From assembly GCA_947166655.1 (NCBI GenBank), contig CAMVFC010000023.1:1-36713 (forward strand): DNA of 36,713 bases. The letters run 5' to 3'. The notes beneath the pieces are model-generated. The model was not told where the DNA came from. It made no database searches and saw nothing but the letters and a program-made list of their open reading frames with translations. This document shows positions 7,949 through 16,368 of this stretch, piece by piece. Each line of letters opens with the position of its first letter. Within the stretch, counting starts at the first letter, position 1. The stretch is from an uncultured Prevotellaceae bacterium (GTDB lineage Bacteria > Bacteroidota > Bacteroidia > Bacteroidales > Bacteroidaceae). The translations under genes were made by a program, and so were the position numbers.

Positions 7949-8008
7949 TTCCAAGGTCATGGAAAAATTATTCCAAGGTCTTGGAATGATTGTTCCATGG
8001 CCTTGGAA
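7949..8008. repeat. 22-bp-period palindromic array, 3 units
   Basis: Three 16-base quasi-palindromes start at 7949, 7971 and 7993, exactly 22 apart: TTCCAAGGTCATGGAA, TTCCAAGGTCTTGGAA and TTCCATGGCCTTGGAA. Each has 6-base arms around a 4-base centre, separated by 6-base AT-rich spacers. The array sits between the 3' ends of panD and the converging epimerase gene. Any of the units could form a hairpin or bind a dimeric protein on one face of the helix. The rest of the gap 7834-8087 shows nothing I recognise. Confidence 0.85.
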
Positions 8009-8087
8009 TAATAAAAGATGAGGATATAAAAAGGATTACGGTCTATAATAATCCGCCCCTGTCAATCGACATGAGGCGCCGTATGCC

Positions 8088-8501
8088 TTACTTGTTGGGA
8101 TCCTCGCAAAGCTCAGTCAGGATGCCGACCGTCGATTTCGGATGCAGGAAGGCGATGTCCAGACCATCAGCGCCCTTGCGGGTCTTTTCGTCGATGAGGC
8201 GGATACCCTTCTCGCTGACTTCGGCCAGCGCATTGTCCACACCGTCCTCAATGCAGAATGCCATGTGGTGGATGCCCTTATTGCCCTTGTCCAGCCACTT
8301 CTGGATGGTGCTCTCGGGGCAGGTGGGCTCCAGCAGTTCAAGCTTCACCTCACCGACCTTCATGAAAGCGGTCTTCACCTTCTGGTCTTCGACGACCTCA
8401 GTCTTGTAACATTTCAGTCCCAGAACGTTCTCGAAATACGGTAGCACCTCGTCAATGCTCTGCACGGCAATGCCCAGATGCTCAATCTTAGAAATTTTCA
8501 T
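8088..8501 (-). CDS. mce: Methylmalonyl-CoA epimerase
   Basis: 137 residues, usual for this vicinal-oxygen-chelate enzyme, which interconverts (R)- and (S)-methylmalonyl-CoA in the succinate-propionate pathway common in Bacteroidales. The metal ligands are visible: His8 in IEHLGIAV, one of the two histidines at 78-79 in GIHHMAF, and Glu130 in VGILTELCE. FLHPKSTVGILTEL is a strong family block. The decarboxylase or mutase partners are not in the window, so the gene stands alone here. A -7 box at 8569-8576 suggests its own transcript with a leader of about 60 nucleotides. Confidence 0.95.
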   Translation of the reverse strand: MKISKIEHLGIAVQSIDEVLPYFENVLGLKCYKTEVVEDQKVKTAFMKVGEVKLELLEPTCPESTIQKWLDKGNKGIHHMAFCIEDGVDNALAEVSEKGIRLIDEKTRKGADGLDIAFLHPKSTVGILTELCEDPNK

Positions 8502-8568
8502 TGTTGAAAGAATAGTTTTATGGGGTTAATAAATACGATTGCATGGCTATCGATTGCCTATGGTGCCG

Positions 8569-8576
8569 CAAAATTA
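8569..8576 (-). promoter_or_regulatory. -7 box, mce
   Basis: TAATTTTG on the minus strand matches TAnnTTTG and lies 67 bases upstream of the epimerase start. Confidence 0.5.
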
Positions 8577-8622
8577 GCAGTATTTCCTGAAACGACCAAA
8601 GAAAACAGATAAAATCCGCCTT

Positions 8623-9159
8623 TCAGCCGAACTGCTGTAGCCAAAGACGCATCCGCTGAAGTCCTTCCTCGCCAAAGCGTTGCAGGCTGGCCAGCACCTG
8701 CTCGGGCGTGCGCACCCTGTCTAAATGGGTTTTCGAGAAGAACTTGTCGGCGTAGCAGACGACTTGCTCCTCCAACGTTTCCGGAGAGAAGTCTTGTGGC
8801 GGCAGAGGCAGATGCTGACTGAGGATGGTCTCCACTGTCAATCCCGTTCCTGTATGGCGTTCAGCGACTCTGGCATGACGCGGCAGGCCCTCGGAACGAA
8901 GGAGCTGTCCGCCAAGCAGGCCATGACGCATGTAATGTTCGGTTCCGTGACAATAAATGCCAGGAGCATCGGTTTGAAAGATACCTATGTCATGAAGCAT
9001 GGAAGCCTCATAGAGGAAGGCCTCGTCCAGCCGGAGCTCAGGGTGCCGGCGAGCTACGTCCAACGCTTTCTCTGCCACGCTCTCGCTATGCGTCAGAAGG
9101 ATCTGATGCAGCGGAGGGTTGTCCGCGTAATACTTATTGATAAGCTGTTTTACGTCCAT
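8623..9159 (-). CDS. HD-domain (HDIG-type) hydrolase
   Basis: 178 residues of an HD-superfamily metal-dependent phosphohydrolase. Ligand candidates are His24 (LTHSESV), the His56-Asp57 pair (MLHDIGIF) and further histidines at 71, 75 and 79 (YCHGTEHYMRHG), which gives the order expected of small HDIG proteins. Substrates in this superfamily are usually nucleotides or phosphate esters; this one is unassigned. The ATG at 9159 is chosen since the reading frame before it shows no family similarity; it lies 26 bases inside the 3' end of the C10 protease gene, so translation may be coupled. Confidence 0.85.
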   Translation of the reverse strand: MDVKQLINKYYADNPPLHQILLTHSESVAEKALDVARRHPELRLDEAFLYEASMLHDIGIFQTDAPGIYCHGTEHYMRHGLLGGQLLRSEGLPRHARVAERHTGTGLTVETILSQHLPLPPQDFSPETLEEQVVCYADKFFSKTHLDRVRTPEQVLASLQRFGEEGLQRMRLWLQQFG

Positions 9160-10927
9160 CCTGAATGAGAATACCTTTAGTACGCACCGAGCGACGACCG
9201 CCGAGGTCATAGCGCACAGATGAATGGGAACCGCCTGCAGTCGACACGGCATCCACCGCACTGACCTTGGGCGTATCGAACTCGACCTCGGCCTGTATCG
9301 CCCACGGGCAGCGGACCAGCAGTCGGTAATGAGAAGCAGGGTTCAGATGCGTGTAGGTTACTGACACGGTTTCCGTCTGTCCGGCCGCAGTCGACAAGAC
9401 TTTGTAGTGGCGTTGGTCGGTGGTGGCGCCCTCTTCGCGCAGGCAGAACGTCACAAGCGAACCGGCAAAGCCACTCGTAGCAACGTTTGTCACTGGAATA
9501 GTGGCCGTAATTTCAAACGTCTCCGGCACTGCAGAGGACGAGACGAGGGGGAGGTACTCTAACGATCCCCACTGCAATTGAGGCACAGTGCCACGAGTCA
9601 CACTGACAGGCATCGAGAAGGGAATAGTCTCATCGTCATCGGAGATGCCGAGAATGCGCTCCCCCACCTCGCTGAACTGCAGATAGACGCGCTGCGTCAG
9701 CCGCTCGCCAGGAGCGATGTTGAAACCCGAAAGTCCGACGTAGTCGGCTTGCATGAAGACAGCTGTGTCCGTAGGCAGATAGCTCATCACCTCGAAAGTA
9801 TAGGTGACGCTGTCCTGACTCTTATTCACGAAGTCGAAGTCAGCCATCACATAGCCCTGCACGTCAGGCTGACGCAGCAGGCGGACAGCTTCCAGTTCCA
9901 CGCCGATGTCGGCAAGTGTCAGCGTGTCCGGCTCCAAAGGCCGCGCTTCTTCCGAGGGATGCATGAAGAGTGCACTCTGATTGCAGAAGAAGCCTTCGGC
10001 AAAGCCTTGCGGGTCCAAGTCGATCTGTTCCCAGGGATTCAGCCAGTCCAAATCATACCAGCCATCGTAGCGACCGTTATAGCCCCAGTTGACATGGTAA
10101 TAACCTGAAGCGTCGTAGCCGTCAATATTGAAGGCATGTCCGCCCATGGCCATGTTGTGTCCGGTATAGACGATAGGTCGTCCTTCATCCAGTTCATGGC
10201 GCAACATCGCGTGCCACCGGGCAGGAGTGTAGAGCACGCGCTCGTAATAGCGTGCCATTCCATAGCCGAAAGCGCGCTGCAAGGGTTCCAGTGCACGATA
10301 GACATTGGCACCGGAAGCGCTCAGGCCATAATCCATGTGCACTGCCATACCACAAGCCAACGACGTCAGCGCGATGGCCGCTCCCTGTGCTTCTGTCCAG
10401 CCATCCCGGTAATCATTCAGATAGTTTTCCCAATCGAAACGTGTGCCGGGCAAGAGGTCTTCCAGTGCATAGTTGTCCGTAGCCCAGCCATGGAGCGTGT
10501 CCGCAAGGGCCTCGGGATAACGGTAGTAAGCCATTACCTGTTCGATGGCCGTGGCTACGCAGCCTGAGAGGCAGCGTTCCTGGCTCACGGTCCCATCCGC
10601 ATCGGTCCAGAAGGGGCACATGAGGTTGTAGGGTGCCTCTTGGTCGCGAATGGACGACAGCAGCGGCCCCACGGTCTGAGCATCGGCCGGCACGTAGTTC
10701 TTTATAAAGGAACGTGCGCGAGGACGAGTGCGAGAAGCGGCGGTTTCATCGGCGATGCGCAGGGGGCGCAAAGCGAGCATCGCTTTCAGCGCCTCCGGCA
10801 TATCGCCGCAACGCTGCACGCCATGGGCTACGACCTCGCCATCCGAGATCAACTGGTACTGAGCTCTCACAGCCACAGGGCTCAAGAGCAGGAAGAGCAG
10901 AAGAAGGGAAAAGAAGGGTCGTCTCAT
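9134..10927 (-). CDS. Secreted C10 (streptopain-like) cysteine protease
   Basis: 597 residues. The signal peptide is residues 1-22 (Leu-rich core, VRA-Q). A propeptide runs to about residue 80, then the papain-fold catalytic domain: the Gln96 region (RDQEAPYN), nucleophile Cys123 in SGCVATAIEQ, His264 in GGHAFNIDGYD, and Asn280-Trp281 in HVNWGYNG. The C-terminal part is beta-rich, and the last stretch (VRYDLGGRRSV...KGILIQDGRKTAYQ) resembles the sorting tails of type IX secretion cargo in Prevotella, which would place the enzyme outside the cell; that reading is an inference. SpeB- and interpain-type members degrade host proteins. It sits behind kdgK-eda and a lipoprotein on the same strand, and overlaps the HD gene. 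Confidence 0.92.
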   Translation of the reverse strand: MRRPFFSLLLLFLLLSPVAVRAQYQLISDGEVVAHGVQRCGDMPEALKAMLALRPLRIADETAASRTRPRARSFIKNYVPADAQTVGPLLSSIRDQEAPYNLMCPFWTDADGTVSQERCLSGCVATAIEQVMAYYRYPEALADTLHGWATDNYALEDLLPGTRFDWENYLNDYRDGWTEAQGAAIALTSLACGMAVHMDYGLSASGANVYRALEPLQRAFGYGMARYYERVLYTPARWHAMLRHELDEGRPIVYTGHNMAMGGHAFNIDGYDASGYYHVNWGYNGRYDGWYDLDWLNPWEQIDLDPQGFAEGFFCNQSALFMHPSEEARPLEPDTLTLADIGVELEAVRLLRQPDVQGYVMADFDFVNKSQDSVTYTFEVMSYLPTDTAVFMQADYVGLSGFNIAPGERLTQRVYLQFSEVGERILGISDDDETIPFSMPVSVTRGTVPQLQWGSLEYLPLVSSSAVPETFEITATIPVTNVATSGFAGSLVTFCLREEGATTDQRHYKVLSTAAGQTETVSVTYTHLNPASHYRLLVRCPWAIQAEVEFDTPKVSAVDAVSTAGGSHSSVRYDLGGRRSVRTKGILIQDGRKTAYQ

Positions 10928-10967
10928 AGGTGCAGGTTATAAATGCTCGTCACTACAGGCCGGCCCA

Positions 10968-11879
10968 CTACAGGCCGAGCAGTTCACGCCCCTCGGCAGA
11001 GAGCAAGGGTGCGATGACATCAAAGGGGATAGTTACCATCGGCAGACCAAGAGCATAGGGAGCAATCTCGTACTGCTGATAGCAGAAGAACATGCCGTCG
11101 GACAACAGACAGGGCGGCGTAGCGGGCAGCGGCAGTCCGAACTCCAGTTCATTTTCCGGAGTCTCCGGGTCGTCCCACAGCATCAGGCTCTCGAAGAGCT
11201 GCTCGTCGGTCTTGACCTCGTTATCCGCGGTGCTTACATACTCCTTGATTCCTTCTTTGAGAAGCCCGACAATCTTAGCCTTCTGTGAGAGGTCGAGCAT
11301 ATTCCACCCCATCTCGGCGCCGTCGCTGCGGCGGAAAGTGGTAGCCTTGTAGAAGTATGCTCCATGTGCGCCGCCGGTATAGATGTCATACTTCGTCTGC
11401 ATCGTAGCAAAGCGGTCAGTCTGATAACAGAGTCTGGCCTCGAAGTCGTTGCTGTACTCTGTCTCGAATCCTTCGCCGGCCATCTCCTTTAATTCGTCCG
11501 ACATCCGTGTCACGCCCGTCTTGCCAGCGTCTTTGACGACCTTGGCAAGGTCGCGGCGGTCGCCGGAATAGTGGAAAAATTCGGGGCTGTCACCCAGCAA
11601 AGGCATATAATGATCTTCCACAGACTTCACCAGCCATTCGCGCAGCGAGTCGGCCAAGACGGTCGTATCGTTTTGCACAGGGCACTCCACATCCAGACGT
11701 TGATAGACATGACAGGAGATGACGGACACGGTATCCACATAGGAAAAGGACTCCATCACCAGCGTGTCTGCGGTTTCCGTCGTGCCGCCAGAAGGATTTT
11801 GGCACGACTGACATGATGAAAAGAGGGCGCACGCCCCCACCAGGGTGGCGGCGACCCCATATAGATTACGCTTATTCAT
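10968..11879 (-). CDS. DUF3298-type lipoprotein
   Basis: 303 residues with a lipoprotein signal (lipobox LFSSC, Cys23). The block YDIYTGGAHGAYFYKATTF and the closing FFCYQQYEIAPYALGLP are the marks of the DUF3298 family (RsiV-like C-terminal domain), often preceded by a DUF4163 domain. In firmicutes a related domain senses lysozyme as part of an anti-sigma factor, but this protein has no membrane-crossing helix or anti-sigma segment, so that function should not be transferred. The start lies 6 bases after the eda stop, indicating co-transcription. Confidence 0.8.
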   Translation of the reverse strand: MNKRNLYGVAATLVGACALFSSCQSCQNPSGGTTETADTLVMESFSYVDTVSVISCHVYQRLDVECPVQNDTTVLADSLREWLVKSVEDHYMPLLGDSPEFFHYSGDRRDLAKVVKDAGKTGVTRMSDELKEMAGEGFETEYSNDFEARLCYQTDRFATMQTKYDIYTGGAHGAYFYKATTFRRSDGAEMGWNMLDLSQKAKIVGLLKEGIKEYVSTADNEVKTDEQLFESLMLWDDPETPENELEFGLPLPATPPCLLSDGMFFCYQQYEIAPYALGLPMVTIPFDVIAPLLSAEGRELLGL

Positions 11880-11885
11880 CGCTGA

Positions 11886-12554
11886 TTACCCTCGTACTTG
11901 AGCAATAATATCCAAGCACTCGCGGCACTTATCGGTGACGTACTGCCAGTCCTCAGCCTGTACCTTATCCTTCGGGAATAACTTGGAACCCATGCCCACA
12001 CAGAAGACGCCGGCCTTGAACCAGCCTTTGAGATTCTCGGCTTCAGGGGCCACGCCGCCCGTCACCATGATCTTAGACCAAGGCATCGGAGCCATCAGAC
12101 CCTTCACCATGTTGGGGCCGTAGACGTCGCCGGGGAAGAGCTTCGTGAGGTCGCAGCCCAGCTCCTGAGCTTTTCCGATCTCGCTGACACTGCCGCAACC
12201 AGGGCAATAGGGCACCAACCGACGATTGCAGACAGGAGCAATGTCGGGGTTGAACAGCGGACCGACAACGAAGCATGCGCCCAGCTGCAAGTACATGGCA
12301 GCCGTAGGAGCATCGACGACAGAGCCGATACCCAGAGCCAACTCGGGACATTCCTTAGCGGCGAACTTCACGCATTCAGCGAACACCTCCTGGGCGAAGT
12401 CGCCGCGGTTCGTGAACTCAAAGGCGCGTACACCGCCGTCATAACATGCCTTGATGACCTTCTTGGCCACCTCTGCATCTTTGTGATAGAACACGGGAAC
12501 CATTCCCGTCTCGCCGATTTTCTTCAGTACGGCGATCTTATCGAATCTTGCCAT
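11886..12554 (-). CDS. eda: KDPG/KHG aldolase
   Basis: 222 residues, class I aldolase that splits 2-keto-3-deoxy-6-phosphogluconate into pyruvate and glyceraldehyde-3-phosphate. Glu46 (FEFTNRG) and the Schiff-base Lys138 ([12 protein letters not shown]) are present; [12 protein letters not shown] replaces the classical PGxxTPTE loop, a variant I associate with Bacteroidetes. It begins 6 bases after the kinase that makes its substrate, so the pair forms the lower Entner-Doudoroff segment that receives uronic acids from pectin, alginate-like or glycosaminoglycan breakdown. Confidence 0.95.
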   Translation of the reverse strand: MARFDKIAVLKKIGETGMVPVFYHKDAEVAKKVIKACYDGGVRAFEFTNRGDFAQEVFAECVKFAAKECPELALGIGSVVDAPTAAMYLQLGACFVVGPLFNPDIAPVCNRRLVPYCPGCGSVSEIGKAQELGCDLTKLFPGDVYGPNMVKGLMAPMPWSKIMVTGGVAPEAENLKGWFKAGVFCVGMGSKLFPKDKVQAEDWQYVTDKCRECLDIIAQVRG

Positions 12555-12560
12555 AGTCGT

Positions 12561-13583
12561 TTATCGCTGCACACGTCCGTTGGCATTGCCGCCGGCGAGT
12601 GCTTCTACTTCTTCGGTTGACACTAAATTGAAATCTCCATTAATGGTGTGCTTCAGTGCACTGGCTGCCACGGCGAACTCCAGTGCCTCGCCCTGCGTGG
12701 CCTTGGTGAGCAGACCGTGGATGAGACCTCCGGAGAACGAGTCGCCGCCGCCCACGCGGTCGATGATGGGGTCGATGTCGTAACGCTTGCTCTGGTAGAA
12801 CTCCTTGCCGTCGAAGATAAGGGCTTTCCATCCATTGTGCGTTGCCGAGAAGCTCTCGCGAAGCGTCGAGACGACGTACTTGAAGCCAAACTCCTCGCGC
12901 ATCTGGCGGAAGATGCCTTCGTAGCCGGCAGCATCGGTCTTACCGCCTTCGACATCAGCATCGGGTTTGAAACCGAGACAGAGTTCGGCATCCTCTTCGT
13001 TGCCTATACACACATCGACATATTTCATCAAGGGGCGCATCACGCTGATGGCCTTCTCGCTGGTCCACAGTTTTTTGCGGAAGTTGAGATCGACACTCAC
13101 GGTAACGCCATGACGCTTCGCAGCCTCACAGGCCAGGCGTGTCAGCTCGGCAGCCTTGTCACTGATGGCGGGGGTGATGCCGCTCCAGTGGAACCACTGT
13201 GCGCCTTCCATCACTGCATCGAAGTCGAAGTCCGAGGGGTCAGCTTCTGCGATGCTGGAATGAGCACGGTCGTAAATGACTTTCGAGGGGCGCATCGAAG
13301 CCCCGGTTTCAGCGTAATAAAGTCCTACGCGGTCGCCGCCGCGAGCCACGAAGCGCGTGTCTACACCATAGCGGCGCAGGGCATTGACAGCGATCTGCCC
13401 AATCTCATGTTTGGGCAGTTTCGAAACGAAATAAGCCTCGTGGCCATAGTTGGCCAGCGAAATGGCGACATTCGCTTCGCCGCCACCGGGAATGATGCGG
13501 AAGCTCTCGCTCTGAATGAAACGGTCGTTACCCTGGGGTGAGAGGCGAAGCATGATCTCGCCTAAAGTGACAATCTTAGCCAT
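12561..13583 (-). CDS. kdgK: 2-keto-3-deoxygluconate kinase (PfkB family)
   Basis: 340 residues, phosphorylating KDG to KDPG with ATP. PfkB signatures are the N-terminal IIPGGGEANVAISLA and the C-terminal DRVGGGDSFSGGLIHG with catalytic base Asp281; YYAETGASMRPSKVIYDR fits KDG kinases rather than fructokinases. The ATG at 13583 gives the typical opening MAKIVTLGEIMLRLSP; the frame remains open upstream but without similarity and across the promoter. It heads a minus-strand unit kdgK-eda-DUF3298, possibly continuing to the protease. Confidence 0.95.
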   Translation of the reverse strand: MAKIVTLGEIMLRLSPQGNDRFIQSESFRIIPGGGEANVAISLANYGHEAYFVSKLPKHEIGQIAVNALRRYGVDTRFVARGGDRVGLYYAETGASMRPSKVIYDRAHSSIAEADPSDFDFDAVMEGAQWFHWSGITPAISDKAAELTRLACEAAKRHGVTVSVDLNFRKKLWTSEKAISVMRPLMKYVDVCIGNEEDAELCLGFKPDADVEGGKTDAAGYEGIFRQMREEFGFKYVVSTLRESFSATHNGWKALIFDGKEFYQSKRYDIDPIIDRVGGGDSFSGGLIHGLLTKATQGEALEFAVAASALKHTINGDFNLVSTEEVEALAGGNANGRVQR

Positions 13584-13626
13584 AATGGTATCTTGGAATG
13601 TGATTAAGTTAAGATGATTCTGCCTG

Positions 13627-13634
13627 CAAATATA
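13627..13634 (-). promoter_or_regulatory. -7 box, kdgK operon
   Basis: TATATTTG on the minus strand, 43 bases before the kdgK start, matching TAnnTTTG. Confidence 0.55.
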
Positions 13635-13741
13635 GTGAGATTCTCTGATATTTCGTGCTTCATCATCCATTTTTATCGCAAAATACAGCATAATTTGCAC
13701 GATTCTTACCCTAATAGTAGGTTTATCTCGCAGAAAAAGCT

Positions 13742-13749
13742 TACCTTCG
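13742..13749 (+). promoter_or_regulatory. Near-consensus -7 box, nhaC
   Basis: TACCTTCG is one base off TAnnTTTG and lies only 6 bases before the ATG at 13756, so the message would be leaderless or nearly so. Confidence 0.3.
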
Positions 13750-13755
13750 CAGCCA

Positions 13756-15030
13756 ATGAAGAAAGGTCTTCTCGCCCTCAGCCCCATTGCCGTCTTCCTG
13801 ACGGTGTACGTCGTTGCCAGCCTGTTGGCGGGCGACTTCTACCGCGTGCCCATCAGTGTGGCGTTTCTCGTGGCCAGCATCTATGCCATCGCCATCGTGC
13901 CGGAACCTCCGCTGCGCGAGCGCATCACCCTTTTTTCCCGCGGCGCCGGACAGCCCGACATGATGCTGATGATCTGGATTTTCATCCTCGCAGGTGCTTT
14001 TGCGAGCTCCGCCAAAGCCATGGGAGCCATCGACGCGACGGTTCATCTCGCACTTCAACTTCTACCCGATAACTTGCTGTTAGCCGGACTGTTTCTCGCC
14101 GCCTGCTTCATTTCCCTAAGCATTGGGACAAGCGTCGGCACGGTCGTAGCGCTGACACCCATTGCAGCCGGTATCGCCGACGCGACAGAAGCCACGACGC
14201 CCTTCGTGGTGGGCGTCGTGGTGGGCGGAGCGTTCTTCGGTGACAACCTCAGTTTCATCTCCGACACCACCATCATCGCCACCCGCACACAAGGGTGCCG
14301 GATGAGCGACAAGTTTCGGGTCAACTCGATGATTGTCGTGCCCGCTGCCGCCCTTGTCCTGCTGGCCTACATCATTCTGGGCACAGAGATTCACTCACCG
14401 CAAGACATTCCATCGGTCGACATGCTGCGCGTGCTGCCTTACATCGTGGTGCTGATCACTGCCATTGCCGGCCTGGACGTCATGGTCGTGCTCGTCATCG
14501 GCATCGTGCTGAGCGGCATCATCGGCATCGCCTACGGCAGTTACGACATCTTCGGATGGCTCTCGAACATGGGCGACGGCATCGTAGGCATGGGCGAGCT
14601 GATTATCGTTACGATGCTTGCCGGCGGCCTCATGGCGCTCATCCGCCACTATGGAGGCCTCGACTTCCTTATCCGCCACCTGACACGCCGCATCCACGGC
14701 CGCCGCGGCGCTGAGCTGACCATCGGCGGCATTGTGGCGCTGACGGATTTCTGCACGGCCAACAATACCGTCGCCATCCTGACGGTGGGTCCCATAGCCA
14801 AAGAGATCGCCCAAAGATACGGTATCGACCCACGCAAGAGCGCCAGCCTGCTCGACACTTTCTCCTGCCTGGCACAGGCCATCATCCCCTATGGCGCCCA
14901 GCTGCTCATGGCAGCATCGCTGGCTGCACTCTCGCCCGTGGAAATTATCCCCTATCTGTTCTACCCCTTCACGATGGGGGCTTTCGCCCTGCTCGCCATC
15001 CTGTTTCGCTATCCCAGAAAATACTCTTAA
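13756..15030 (+). CDS. Na+/H+ antiporter, NhaC family
   Basis: 424 residues with about eleven hydrophobic segments. The family block FFGDNLSFISDTTIIATRTQG near residue 155 corresponds to the GDNLSPISDTT ion-site motif of NhaC antiporters, and a second half-site TDFCTANNTVAI appears near 330. It would exchange sodium for protons across the inner membrane for pH and salt balance. Some relatives carry organic acids instead, so the substrate is probable rather than certain. rsmG starts 7 bases after its stop, so the two likely share a transcript. Confidence 0.88.
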   Translation: MKKGLLALSPIAVFLTVYVVASLLAGDFYRVPISVAFLVASIYAIAIVPEPPLRERITLFSRGAGQPDMMLMIWIFILAGAFASSAKAMGAIDATVHLALQLLPDNLLLAGLFLAACFISLSIGTSVGTVVALTPIAAGIADATEATTPFVVGVVVGGAFFGDNLSFISDTTIIATRTQGCRMSDKFRVNSMIVVPAAALVLLAYIILGTEIHSPQDIPSVDMLRVLPYIVVLITAIAGLDVMVVLVIGIVLSGIIGIAYGSYDIFGWLSNMGDGIVGMGELIIVTMLAGGLMALIRHYGGLDFLIRHLTRRIHGRRGAELTIGGIVALTDFCTANNTVAILTVGPIAKEIAQRYGIDPRKSASLLDTFSCLAQAIIPYGAQLLMAASLAALSPVEIIPYLFYPFTMGAFALLAILFRYPRKYS

Positions 15031-15037
15031 CATAAAG

Positions 15038-15724
15038 ATGCAACTCATCAATCACTACTTCCCCACCCTCACCGACGAACAGCGTGAGCGATTCGCAGCC
15101 CTCGACGAGCTCTACCACGACTGGAACGCCAAGATCAACGTGATCAGCCGCAAGGACATCGACAACCTCTATGAACACCACGTGCTGCACTCGCTGGGCA
15201 TCGCAGAGGTCATCCAGTTCCGCCCCGGCACACGTGTCATGGACCTCGGCACCGGCGGAGGCTTCCCCGGCATCCCCCTGGCCATCATGTTCCCGGAAGT
15301 GCAGTTCCACCTTGTCGATTCCATCGGCAAGAAGATCCGGGTCTGCAACGAGGTCATTCAGGCTCTCGGGCTGACCAACGTGACTACCCAGCACGCCCGA
15401 GCCGAGGAGGTCCACTACGTCAAGAGCACCAAGAAACTCAAGAAAGGAGAAGAGGCGGCCCCGACGGAAGGCCTGCAACCGTCGCGCTTCAACTTCATCG
15501 TGTCACGGGCTGTCATGCCACTGGCCGACCTGGTGAAGATTGCACGCCCGCACGTCGCGCAGCAACAGCTGAATGCCCTCCCCAACGGACTGATAGCCCT
15601 CAAGGGAGGAGAGCTGGAGCATGAGGCCAACACCATCCGCGGCACAAAGATCATCACCCCTCTGTCCGACTTCTTTTCCGAGGACTATTTCACCACCAAG
15701 AAAATCGTTTACGTACCCCTATGA
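15038..15724 (+). CDS. rsmG: 16S rRNA (guanine-527-N7)-methyltransferase
   Basis: 228 residues. Uses S-adenosylmethionine to methylate G527 of 16S rRNA. The opening Glu/Arg-rich helix, KINVISRKD, and the SAM loop VMDLGTGGGFPGIPLAI (about 67-83) identify it; FIVSRAVMPL is the later family block. A charged stretch around 128-148 (KSTKKLKKGEEAAPTEG) is an insertion compared with E. coli GidB. The ATG at 15038 follows the antiporter closely; the stop overlaps the next start by 4 bases. Confidence 0.95.
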   Translation: MQLINHYFPTLTDEQRERFAALDELYHDWNAKINVISRKDIDNLYEHHVLHSLGIAEVIQFRPGTRVMDLGTGGGFPGIPLAIMFPEVQFHLVDSIGKKIRVCNEVIQALGLTNVTTQHARAEEVHYVKSTKKLKKGEEAAPTEGLQPSRFNFIVSRAVMPLADLVKIARPHVAQQQLNALPNGLIALKGGELEHEANTIRGTKIITPLSDFFSEDYFTTKKIVYVPL

Positions 15725-16368
15725 TACACGTAGAGACCTTTCCCGTCAACCCTCTTTCTGAAAACACCTACGTGGTGAGCGATGAGACTCGGGAAGCCGT
15801 GATCATCGACTGCGGAGCCTTCACCGCCAAAGAGCAGGAGGCCATCGCCAGCTACATTGATACAAATCAGTTAAATCCTGTTTCCCACATACTTACACAC
15901 GCACACTTCGACCACTGCTTCGGGGCCGTATTCATCAACGAGCGCTATGGCATAGCGCCGCGTTGCCATACGGCCGACCGTCCCCTCTTAGACGATCTGC
16001 AGGGGCAGATGCGGCAGATTCTGGGGCACGCCCTTCGCTGTGCGCAGCCCACGGCAGGCGAAGACCTGACGGCGCAGAGCGTCATCACCTTCGGCACGCA
16101 CCGTCTGACCGTCATCGAGATGCCCGGACACAGTCCCGGCGGCGTCTGTTTCTACTGCGAAGAGGAAGGCATTCTCTTCTCCGGCGACAGCCTCTTTCTC
16201 TTAAGCATCGGACGTACGGACTTCCCCGGCGGCGACTTGTGGAAGCTCATCAGCGGCCTGCAACGCCTGTTGCGTACGCTGCCGCCACAGACACGCATTT
16301 ATCCCGGACACGGCCCTGCCACCGATGCCGCCACCGAACGCCAAAGTAACCCACACTTATCCCTATGA
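15721..16368 (+). CDS. Metallo-beta-lactamase-fold hydrolase (glyoxalase II-like)
   Basis: 215 residues. The zinc-binding motif THAHFDH gives His60, His62, Asp64 and His65; His135-region MPGHSPGG, the bridging Asp in FSGDSLF and the last His in YPGHGP complete the two-metal site. Short members of this type hydrolyse thioesters such as S-lactoylglutathione analogues, but the substrate range is wide and Bacteroidetes lack glutathione in most cases, so a broader thioesterase role is possible. Both ends overlap neighbours by 4 bases (ATGA), implying coupled translation with rsmG and apbE. Confidence 0.9.
   Translation: MIHVETFPVNPLSENTYVVSDETREAVIIDCGAFTAKEQEAIASYIDTNQLNPVSHILTHAHFDHCFGAVFINERYGIAPRCHTADRPLLDDLQGQMRQILGHALRCAQPTAGEDLTAQSVITFGTHRLTVIEMPGHSPGGVCFYCEEEGILFSGDSLFLLSIGRTDFPGGDLWKLISGLQRLLRTLPPQTRIYPGHGPATDAATERQSNPHLSL

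Noticed and set aside
7949-8008. CRISPR array
   Set aside because: Repeats are 16 bases with constant 6-base spacers and only three to five units; no cas gene is in the window.
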